Source: an uncultured Clostridia bacterium (lineage in GTDB: Bacteria > Bacillota > Clostridia > Oscillospirales > Oscillospiraceae). From it: DNA of 18,818 nt. Location of the stretch: the NCBI GenBank assembly GCA_946539175.1, contig CAMNHH010000025.1:1-18818 (forward strand). Direction: 5' to 3'. The notes beneath the pieces were generated by a model that was given only the letters and a program-made list of their open reading frames with translations, did not search any database and was not told where the DNA came from. Shown one piece after another: positions 12,694 to 18,818 of this stretch (its first letter is position 1; every line of letters starts with the position of its first letter). Both the position numbers and the translations under genes were made by a program.

Positions 12694-14000
12694 CCGGCCC
12701 CGCCGTCGCAACGGTGGTGGGCGCCGGACTGGCAGGCTGTGAGGCGGCCTGGCAGCTGGCCCAGCGGGGGCTGCAGGTACGGCTCTGTGAGATGAAGCCG
12801 CGAAAAATGACCCCCGCCCACCACAGCCCGGACTTTGCCGAGCTGGTGTGCTCCAATTCCCTGCGGGGAGACCGGCTGGAAAACGCCGTCGGCCTTCTGA
12901 AGGAGGAGCTGCGGCGCTCCGGCAGTCTGATCCTGGCCTGCGCCGACGAGACCCGGGTGGAGGCCGGCGGATGCCTGGCCGTGGACCGGCAGGGCTTCTC
13001 CCGGCTGGTGACGGAAAAAATCCGCTCCCATCCCAACATCACGGTGATTGAAGCGGAGGTCCGCACCGTCCCGGAGGGGCCGGTGATCATCGCCTCCGGT
13101 CCTCTCACCTCGGAGCCCCTGTCCGCCGCCGTCATGGATTACTTCGGCGGAGCAGCTTATCTGAACTTTTACGACGCCGCGGCGCCCCTGGTCAGCGGCA
13201 AGTCCGTGGACATGGAGCAGGCCTGGTTCGCCTCCCGCTACGACCGGGGGACCCCGGACTACGTCAACTGCGCCATGGACGAGACCCAGTACAAGGCCTT
13301 CGTGCGGGAGCTGGCCGCCGCCCAGGAGGCCCCGGTCCACGGCTTCGAGGACTCCAGGGTCTTTGAGGGCTGCATGCCCGTGGAGGTCATGGCCCGGCGG
13401 GGCGAGGACACCCTGCGCTTCGGTCCCCTGAAGCCCGTTGGTCTGCCGGACCCCAAAACCGGGAAGGAGCCCTACGCCGTGGTGCAGCTGCGGCGGGACA
13501 ACGCAGCGGGCACGGTCTACAATCTGGTGGGCTTCCAGACCCATCTGCGCTTTCCGGAGCAGAAGCGGGTCTTCTCCATGATCCCGGCCCTGCGGAACGC
13601 GGAGTTTCTTCGATACGGGGTCATGCACCGCAACACCTTTTTGGACGCTCCCCGGCTGCTGGACCGGACTTACGCCGACCGGCGGAATCCCCTGGTGGCC
13701 TTTGCCGGGCAGATGACCGGCGTGGAGGGCTACGTGGAGTCCACCGCCTCCGGCTTTTTGGCGGCGGTTTGCATGGCCGCCCGGATCAAGGGGGAGCCCG
13801 TCCCCGACTTCCCCGCCGAAACCGCCATCGGCGCTCTGGGCCGCTACATCTCGGACCCCTCCGTGACGAAATTCCAGCCCATGAACATAAACTTCGGCAT
13901 CCTGCCCCCCCTGGGCCGGAAGGTCAAGGGGAAGGCCAATAAGAATCTGGCCATTGCGGAACGGGCGCTGGAAAAACTACCTCTTATTACAGAAAAATAG
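12690..14000 (+). CDS. trmFO: Methylenetetrahydrofolate-tRNA-(uracil-5-)-methyltransferase TrmFO
   Basis: Folate- and FAD-dependent enzyme that makes 5-methyluridine at position 54 of the tRNA T-loop, the Gram-positive alternative to SAM-dependent TrmA. 436 residues, full length. The N-terminal FAD-binding motif is VVGAGLAGCEAA (9-20). The two functional cysteines described for the B. subtilis enzyme (C53 and C226) correspond to C54 in ELVCSNSLRG and C228 in FEGCMP. GRYISDPS and FQPMNINFGILPPL near the end are typical. The start codon overlaps the topA stop by four bases, which implies coupling, and topA-trmFO is a common neighbour pair in Firmicutes. No anomaly is visible. Confidence 0.97.
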   Translation: MTGPAVATVVGAGLAGCEAAWQLAQRGLQVRLCEMKPRKMTPAHHSPDFAELVCSNSLRGDRLENAVGLLKEELRRSGSLILACADETRVEAGGCLAVDRQGFSRLVTEKIRSHPNITVIEAEVRTVPEGPVIIASGPLTSEPLSAAVMDYFGGAAYLNFYDAAAPLVSGKSVDMEQAWFASRYDRGTPDYVNCAMDETQYKAFVRELAAAQEAPVHGFEDSRVFEGCMPVEVMARRGEDTLRFGPLKPVGLPDPKTGKEPYAVVQLRRDNAAGTVYNLVGFQTHLRFPEQKRVFSMIPALRNAEFLRYGVMHRNTFLDAPRLLDRTYADRRNPLVAFAGQMTGVEGYVESTASGFLAAVCMAARIKGEPVPDFPAETAIGALGRYISDPSVTKFQPMNINFGILPPLGRKVKGKANKNLAIAERALEKLPLITEK

Positions 14001-14012
14001 GGAGGCTACAAC

Positions 14013-15038
14013 ATGAAGATTATCATCGACGCCATGGGCGGCGACAACGCGCCGCTGGCATTCCTGGACAGCGGCTTCCGGGCCGCCAGGGAGCTGGGCG
14101 TGGAGGTGGTCCTGGTGGGACGCACCGAGGCGCTTTTGAAGCTCATGAAGGAGCAGGGCATCGAGACCCTGCCCAAGGGCGTAGAGCTGATGGACGCCGA
14201 GCAGGTCGTGGATATGCACGACGATCCCGCCACCGTGGTCCGGGCCAAGAAGGAGAGCTCCATGGTCAAGGGTCTGAAGCTGCTGGCGGACGGCGGCGGC
14301 GACGCCTTCGTCTCCGCAGGCTCCACCGGCGGCCTGCTCTCCGCCGCCACCCTGGTGGTGAAGCGGGTGCGGGGCATCCGCCGGGCGGCCTTCGGCCCCA
14401 CCATTCCCACCAAGACCGGCAATCTGATCCTGATCGACTCCGGCGCCAACGTGGAGTGTACCCCGGAATTCCTGCTGCAGTTCGGCTGCATGGGCTCCTT
14501 CTCCGCCAAGCTGAATCTGGGCATTGAGAATCCCCGGGTGGCCCTGCTGAACAACGGCGCGGAGGACTCCAAGGGCGATCCCCTCCACAAGGAGGCCTAT
14601 CAGCTCCTGAAGGAAGCCGGCGACAAGGGCGTCATCAACTTCATCGGCAACATCGAGGGCCGGGAGGCCATGCTGGGTGACTGCGACGTGCTGGTGGCCG
14701 ACGGCTTCTCCGGCAACGTCTTCCTGAAGGGGGCCGAGGGCACCGCCATGTTCCTGGGCTCTCTGGTCAAGCGGACTCTGCTGAAGAACTGGAAGACCAA
14801 GCTGGGCGCCCTGCTGCTGAAGAAGGATCTGAAGCAGGCCATGGCCGTCATGGACTACCGCCGGGTGGGCGGCACCATGCTGCTGGGCATCTCCAAGCCC
14901 GTCATCAAGGCCCACGGCTCGGCGGACGCCGAGGCCGCCTTCGGGGCCATCAAGCAGGCCGTGGCCGCGGTGGACGCGGGGGTCTGCCAGGCCATTGCCG
15001 ACAACATCGACCACATGATTCTGCCCAGGGAGGCCTGA
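14013..15038 (+). CDS. plsX: Phosphate acyltransferase PlsX
   Basis: Converts acyl-ACP to acyl-phosphate, which PlsY uses to begin phospholipid synthesis; a peripheral membrane enzyme. 341 residues, close to the family's usual 330-345. It opens with the signature IIIDAMGGDNAPLA (3-16) and continues with SAGSTGGLLSAA, RAAFGPTIPT and ADGFSGNVFLK, all typical. A GGGAGG ribosome binding site lies eight bases before the ATG and only 12 bases separate it from trmFO. In many bacteria plsX, acpP and rnc are adjacent; here rnc follows after one base with no acyl carrier protein gene between. Confidence 0.97.
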   Translation: MKIIIDAMGGDNAPLAFLDSGFRAARELGVEVVLVGRTEALLKLMKEQGIETLPKGVELMDAEQVVDMHDDPATVVRAKKESSMVKGLKLLADGGGDAFVSAGSTGGLLSAATLVVKRVRGIRRAAFGPTIPTKTGNLILIDSGANVECTPEFLLQFGCMGSFSAKLNLGIENPRVALLNNGAEDSKGDPLHKEAYQLLKEAGDKGVINFIGNIEGREAMLGDCDVLVADGFSGNVFLKGAEGTAMFLGSLVKRTLLKNWKTKLGALLLKKDLKQAMAVMDYRRVGGTMLLGISKPVIKAHGSADAEAAFGAIKQAVAAVDAGVCQAIADNIDHMILPREA

Positions 15039-15039
15039 G

Positions 15040-15723
15040 ATGCAAGACCTGCAAAAGACCATCGGCTATCGCTTCCGGGATCCCTCCCTGCTGGAGACCG
15101 CTCTGACCCACACCTCCTACGCCAACGAGGTCTTCAAGGACGGCCTCAGGAGCTACGAGCGGCTGGAATTTCTGGGGGACTCCATCCTGGGCTTCACCGC
15201 CGCCGACTATCTGGGCCGTCATTTCCCCACGCTTCACGAGGGGGAGCTGACCAAGCTCCGGGCGGATCTGGTCTGTGAGACCAGTCTGGCCCAGACCGCC
15301 AGGGCCCTGGGTCTGGGGGACTATCTGCGCCTGGGCAAGGGCGAGGAGGCCGGCGGAGGCCGCCAGCGAATCTCCATCATCGCGGACGTGGTGGAGGCCA
15401 TCATCGCCGCCATCTATCTGGACGGGGGCCTGGAGGCCGCTCAGAAGTTCATCTACACCCACGTCCTGGTGGACACCTCCGCCCGGATCAAGCTGAACAC
15501 CGACTATAAAACCGCCCTGCAGGAGCTGGTACAGCAGAAGAAGGACCAGGTCCTCAGCTACGAGCTTCTGGGCGAGAGCGGCCCGGACCATGACAAGCAG
15601 TTCACGGTCAGCGTTCTGCTGAACGGGAAGCCCGTGGGCAGGGGCACCGGCACCAGCAAAAAGCGCGCCGAGCAGGCCGCAGCCCGAAAGGCCCTGGAGG
15701 ATTTGTTCCCCAACGCCCTCTGA
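15040..15723 (+). CDS. rnc: Ribonuclease III
   Basis: Double-strand-specific endoribonuclease that cuts rRNA precursors and structured mRNAs. 227 residues. The catalytic domain (about 1-150) has the signature ERLEFLGDS at 40-48 with E43 and D47, and D116/E119 in IADVVEA, matching E. coli E41, D45, D114 and E117. The double-strand RNA-binding domain runs from about DYKTALQEL (155) to the end, with the GTGTSKKRAEQAAARKAL helix. The ATG comes one base after the plsX stop, with GGGAGG in the last plsX codons as ribosome binding site, so the two are coupled. It is the last gene of the operon; the usual downstream smc and ftsY are not here. Confidence 0.98.
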   Translation: MQDLQKTIGYRFRDPSLLETALTHTSYANEVFKDGLRSYERLEFLGDSILGFTAADYLGRHFPTLHEGELTKLRADLVCETSLAQTARALGLGDYLRLGKGEEAGGGRQRISIIADVVEAIIAAIYLDGGLEAAQKFIYTHVLVDTSARIKLNTDYKTALQELVQQKKDQVLSYELLGESGPDHDKQFTVSVLLNGKPVGRGTGTSKKRAEQAAARKALEDLFPNAL

Positions 15724-15730
15724 ATATCGG

Positions 15731-15777
15731 AAAGCACCGACGCAGCGTTCAAATTTCGCGGCGTCGGTGCTTTTTTT
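15731..15777 (+). terminator. Terminator of the rnc operon
   Basis: AAAGCACCGACGC (15731-15743) pairs perfectly with 15761-15773, followed by T's to 15777. The loop is 17 bases. It lies eight bases after the rnc stop and separates the operon from the GlmU-like gene's promoter. Confidence 0.95.
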
Positions 15778-15787
15778 GAAAAAACTA

Positions 15788-15816
15788 TATACAAACCAAA
15801 AAGTTTCTGCTATAAT
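15788..15816 (+). promoter_or_regulatory. Promoter of the glmU-like/prs/pth operon
   Basis: TATACA (15788-15793, 4 of 6 to the -35 consensus), a 17-base spacer and a perfect TATAAT (15811-15816) with TG one base upstream. Transcription should start near 15823, about 50 bases before the ATG at 15873. The leader shows no strong hairpin. Confidence 0.75.
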
Positions 15817-15872
15817 ATAGGCCGCATTCAAGTCAATGATGTTTCTTGCGTTTCCGTTGAGGGGGTGTCGCC

Positions 15873-17042
15873 ATGTCTGACCGTTCCGCCGTTCTGTTTC
15901 TGCCGGACGACACCCGCCGCACCGGCAGCCCCGCGCCGCTGATGCTCCATCGGGTGCTGGGCGTACCGCTGCTGGGCTGGCTGGCCCACAGCCTGGGCCG
16001 GGCGGGGATCACCCGCTGCTTTCTGGCCTGCGCTCCGGCGCATTTGCAGGAGGCTCTGGCCTGCTTCCCTCCGGGGATCCAGGTGAGCACCGCCTCCGAC
16101 GAAAATCCCGCGGACCGGCTCCACGTCTTCCTCTCCACCGCCGAGGAGGAGGAGCGGGACGTTTTGGTGGTCACAGGTCCCGTGATCTATGCGCCACGCT
16201 GCCGCCGTTCCGGCGCCGAGCGGGCTGCCGCCTGTATGGTGGATCGGCGGGAGCTGATGCAGGCTCTGGACGAGTCCATCCCCATCAGCCACTTCCTGCG
16301 GCGGGCAGGTGAGCCCAGCACCTGTGAGGACGGCTTTTTTGACCTGGAGGACCCCGGTCAGCTGCCCCAAATCGGCGCGCTGCTGCGGCAGGATCTGCTG
16401 CTGGGCCTGATCCGGGAGGGCGTGGAGATCTGGGACCCGGCCAACACCTACGTGACCCCCGGCGTGGAGCTGGGCAGCGGCACGGTGCTGCTGCCGGGCA
16501 CGGTGCTGGAGGGCAGGACCCGCGTCGGGCGGAACTGCGTCATCGGCCCCAACAGCCGGGTCGTTGACTCCGTGCTGGGAGACGACTGCGCCGTGGAGCA
16601 ATCCCGGGTGGAGGGCGCCCGTCTGGCGGGCAGCCTGAAGGTGGGCCCCTTCGCCAACCTGCGGCCCGGCACCGTCATGGAGCCCGGCGCCAAGGCAGGC
16701 GCCTTCGTGGAGCTGAAAAACACCAATCTGGGCGTCGGCGCCCAGGTCCCCCATCTGAGCTATCTGGGAGACGCCGCCGTGGGCGCCGCCGCCAACATCG
16801 GCTGCGGCACCGTCACCGCCAACTTTGACCGGGTGGAGAAGCACTTCACCGTGGTGGAGGAGCAGGCCTTTGTGGGCTGCAATTCCACCCTGGTGGCCCC
16901 GGTGAACGTGGGGCAGGGCGCCTACGTGGCCGCGGGCACTGTGGTCACAGAGGACGTGCCGCCCCAGGCTCTCACCATCAGCCGCCCCAGGCAGCAAATG
17001 AAGAAAGAATGGGCCCTGAAGCACAAAAGGGCTGATTCATAG
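15873..17042 (+). CDS. GlmU-like protein: intact acetyltransferase domain, degenerate uridylyltransferase domain
   Basis: GlmU normally makes UDP-GlcNAc in two steps: a C-terminal domain acetylates glucosamine-1-phosphate and an N-terminal domain adds UMP. Here the left-handed beta-helix (about residue 185 on) is well kept: LRPG, ELKNTNLG, HLSYLGDA (H294), ANIGCGT and the later Lys correspond to E. coli R333, K351, H363/Y366, N377 and K392. The N-terminal part is only about 165-180 residues against about 229. It lacks the GxGTRM nucleotide loop (PDDTRRTGS instead), the Lys of PKVLH (APLMLH instead) and the Asp of GDVP (TGPV instead). It is 389 residues instead of about 456. I infer an acetyltransferase with an inactive first domain. 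GAGGGGG precedes the start; prs follows. Confidence 0.88.
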   Translation: MSDRSAVLFLPDDTRRTGSPAPLMLHRVLGVPLLGWLAHSLGRAGITRCFLACAPAHLQEALACFPPGIQVSTASDENPADRLHVFLSTAEEEERDVLVVTGPVIYAPRCRRSGAERAAACMVDRRELMQALDESIPISHFLRRAGEPSTCEDGFFDLEDPGQLPQIGALLRQDLLLGLIREGVEIWDPANTYVTPGVELGSGTVLLPGTVLEGRTRVGRNCVIGPNSRVVDSVLGDDCAVEQSRVEGARLAGSLKVGPFANLRPGTVMEPGAKAGAFVELKNTNLGVGAQVPHLSYLGDAAVGAAANIGCGTVTANFDRVEKHFTVVEEQAFVGCNSTLVAPVNVGQGAYVAAGTVVTEDVPPQALTISRPRQQMKKEWALKHKRADS

Positions 17043-17087
17043 GAGAGAAGAAACCAAGAAAACGACGCGACAAAGAGGAGACAAAAC

Positions 17088-18095
17088 ATGATCGCAAACG
17101 CAAGACCCATTAAGATTTTCAGCGGTGAAACAAGCCGCCCCCTGGCCGAGGACATCTGCCGCGAGCTGGGCGTAGAGCTGAGCAACAACTCTTTGAGCAA
17201 GTTCGCTGACGGCGAGATCTGCGTCTGGATGGACGAGACCGTTCGGGGCCGGGACTGCTTCGTGGTGGAATCCACCTGCAAGCCGGTCAACGACAATCTG
17301 ATGTCCATTCTGATCAACATCGACGCCCTGCGCCGGGCCTCCGCCGGACGGATCACCGCCGTGATCCCCTACTACGGCTACGCCCGCCAGGATCGGAAGT
17401 CCAGAGGCCGCGATCCCATCACCTCCAAGCTGGTGGCCAATATGCTCACCGCCGCCGGTGCCGACCGGGTGCTGACCATGGACCTGCACGCAGCCCAGAT
17501 TCAGGGCTTCTTCGACATTCCCCTGGACCATCTCTCCGGCGCTCCCCTGTTTGTGAACTACTACATGGACAAGTTTGATCCCGCCGTTTGTGACCACGCC
17601 AATTTTGTGGCGGTCTCCCCCGACGTGGGCTCCGTGGCCCGCACCCGGAACTTTGCCCAGATGGTACAGATGGATCTGGCCATTGTGGACAAGCGCCGTC
17701 CCAGAGCCAACGTCTCCGAGGTCATGAACGTCATCGGTGACGTGGAGGGCAAGACCTGCATTCTGCTGGACGACATCGTGGACACCGCCGGTTCCCTCTG
17801 CAACGCCGCCAAGGCCCTCATTGAGGTGGGCGGCGCCAAGGAGGTCTACGCCTGCGCCACCCACGGCGTGCTCTCCAACCGGGTGGACGCCGAGACCGGC
17901 AAGGTGACCCGGGCCTGGGAGCGCATCGAGAACTCCGTCATCAAGGAGCTGGTGCTGCTGGACACCATCCCCCTGCCCGAGGATTATGCCGGCACCAAGA
18001 TCAAGATGCTCTCCGTGGCCTCCATTTTTGCCAAGGCCATCAGCCACATTTCCGAAGAGACCTCCATCTCCGACTGCATCTTCGGCGCGCGATAA
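17088..18095 (+). CDS. prs: Ribose-phosphate pyrophosphokinase (PRPP synthetase)
   Basis: Makes PRPP from ribose-5-phosphate and ATP for nucleotide, His, Trp and NAD synthesis; a cytosolic hexamer in class I enzymes. 335 residues against about 315 usual. Visible marks are the FADGEI motif (39-44), the ATP-binding flexible loop YARQDRKSRGRDPI (98-111), the metal-binding MDLHAAQIQGFF (131-142) and the PRPP-binding loop LLDDIVDTAGS (226-236). GAGGAG lies seven bases before the ATG, and 45 bases separate it from the GlmU-like gene. The association glmU-prs-pth is a standard Firmicutes arrangement (B. subtilis gcaD-prs-ctc-spoVC/pth). The region around 262-300 carries a few extra residues relative to the B. 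subtilis form as I remember it. Confidence 0.97.
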   Translation: MIANARPIKIFSGETSRPLAEDICRELGVELSNNSLSKFADGEICVWMDETVRGRDCFVVESTCKPVNDNLMSILINIDALRRASAGRITAVIPYYGYARQDRKSRGRDPITSKLVANMLTAAGADRVLTMDLHAAQIQGFFDIPLDHLSGAPLFVNYYMDKFDPAVCDHANFVAVSPDVGSVARTRNFAQMVQMDLAIVDKRRPRANVSEVMNVIGDVEGKTCILLDDIVDTAGSLCNAAKALIEVGGAKEVYACATHGVLSNRVDAETGKVTRAWERIENSVIKELVLLDTIPLPEDYAGTKIKMLSVASIFAKAISHISEETSISDCIFGAR

Positions 18096-18130
18096 GGACA
18101 GGCAGCAGGCGCCGGGGAACGAGGATCGCT

Positions 18131-18727
18131 ATGTTTCTGAAAAAATCCACCATTGACTGGCTCATTGTGGGTCTGGGAAATCCGGGGCGGGAATACGAAC
18201 GCACCCGGCATAACGTGGGCTTCCGGGCGGCGGAGCTGCTGGCCAAGGAGGCCGGGGTGAAGATCGACCGGGTCAAGTTCCGCGGCCTCACCCGCAGCGC
18301 CGAGCTGGCGGGGCAGAAGGTCCTGCTGCTGAAGCCGGAGACCTTCATGAACAACTCCGGCGAAGCGGTGCAGCTGGCCGCCATGTTCTACAAGATCCCC
18401 ATCTCCCATATCCTGGTGCTGTCCGACGATATCTCTCTCCCCGTGGGGAAGATCCGGGTCCGGGCCGAGGGCTCCGCCGGAGGCCACAACGGGCTGAAAT
18501 CCATCATCTCCCATCTGGGCAGCCAGGACTTTCCCCGGGTCAGAATCGGCGTGGGCGCGAAGCCCCACCCGGACTACGACCTGGCGGACTGGGTCCTTTC
18601 CAATTTCACAGCCGAGGAGGAAAAGGCCCTGGGCCCCGCCGTCGAGCACGCCGCCGGCGCTGTGCTGGAGCTGCTGCAAAACGGCCCACAGAGCGCTGCC
18701 GCCCGCTTCAACGGCAAATCAGTCTAA
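18131..18727 (+). CDS. pth: Peptidyl-tRNA hydrolase
   Basis: Releases the tRNA from peptidyl-tRNAs that drop off the ribosome; essential in most bacteria. 198 residues, complete. The active-site set is present: N17 in GLGNPG, catalytic H27 in RHNVG, N74 in TFMNNSG, D99 in SDDISLP and N120 in GGHNGL, matching E. coli N10, H20, N68, D93 and N114. A few extra N-terminal residues (MFLKKSTID) precede the family's usual start near WLIVGLGNPG; the ATG at 18131 has GAGG six bases upstream, so I keep it. It follows prs by 35 bases and is followed by a terminator, ending the operon inside this window. Confidence 0.97.
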   Translation: MFLKKSTIDWLIVGLGNPGREYERTRHNVGFRAAELLAKEAGVKIDRVKFRGLTRSAELAGQKVLLLKPETFMNNSGEAVQLAAMFYKIPISHILVLSDDISLPVGKIRVRAEGSAGGHNGLKSIISHLGSQDFPRVRIGVGAKPHPDYDLADWVLSNFTAEEEKALGPAVEHAAGAVLELLQNGPQSAAARFNGKSV

Positions 18728-18768
18728 GCCGCCGGGAGAATCAGAATTATCGTCAAAGAACCCAAACC

Positions 18769-18811
18769 AACCCACGTGAAATTTGCCGGGTGCGAATTTC
18801 ACGTGGGTTTT
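18769..18811 (+). terminator. 15-bp palindromic terminator at the window edge
   Basis: AACCCACGTGAAATT (18769-18783) pairs perfectly with 18795-18809 around an 11-base loop, followed by TTTT (18808-18811). It lies 41 bases after the pth stop. The stem itself is unusually AT-mixed for this genome and the outer arms contain CACGTG. Because both strands of the stem end in A/T runs, it may work in both directions. Confidence 0.8.
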
Positions 18812-18818
18812 CCCATGC

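Noticed and set aside
1..18818. CRISPR arrays, tRNA/rRNA genes, transposases, integrases, attachment sites
   Set aside because: Reading both strands I found no regularly spaced repeats, tRNA-like cloverleaf with CCA-type end, rRNA segments or mobile-element proteins.

Overview
The window is about 18.8 kb of GC-rich DNA that is nearly all protein coding. It looks like a chromosomal piece from a high-GC member of the Clostridia, most likely an Oscillospiraceae-type gut anaerobe. The grounds are strong AGGAGG-type ribosome binding sites, a folate-dependent TrmFO, PlsX, an oligoendopeptidase F, a heptaprenyl-synthase-component-I-type (Gx) membrane protein, and the gene orders dprA-topA-trmFO and glmU-prs-pth, all common in Firmicutes. 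The assignment is an inference from gene content and not a taxonomic test. I see no rRNA, tRNA, CRISPR array, transposase or phage gene.

Left part (1-2260). A 5'-truncated nth (endonuclease III) is followed by a small four-helix membrane protein and a strong terminator. A small minus-strand gene of possible DUF3574-like type converges on it. Next comes a 309-base gene-free stretch that holds the best non-coding signal of the window: a near-consensus extended -10 promoter, then about 130 bases that fold into a short hairpin and a long irregular rod ending in seven T's. It is either a small RNA or an attenuated leader for the unrecognised 119-residue gene at 1802-2161. Two hairpins close this locus.

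Middle part (2260-8289), all on the minus strand. From a divergent promoter near 8319-8347 the order is a CDF transporter with the N/D-D/D metal site of manganese exporters, a Gx-family membrane protein (TTG start overlapping the previous stop), and pepF. A 174-base gap with two repeat elements follows. Then comes a translationally coupled pair: a DUF3885-like protein and a membrane-anchored protein with a HExxH...ExxxD zincin site.

Right part (8364-18811), all on the plus strand. The first probable operon is a TrmH/SpoU RNA methyltransferase, dprA, topA, trmFO, plsX and rnc, ending at a strong terminator (15731-15777). It joins RNA modification and processing, DNA uptake and topology, and phospholipid synthesis. 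acpP, which often sits between plsX and rnc, is absent here. A second promoter (15788-15816) drives a GlmU-like acetyltransferase with an eroded uridylyltransferase domain, then prs and pth, ending at a 15-bp palindromic terminator at the window edge.

Most of the window is conserved housekeeping. The parts worth a second look are the RNA/leader at 1609-1740, the GlmU-like protein, the coupled zincin/DUF3885 pair, and the small repeats around 4700-4850. I did not find a clear new multi-gene system.
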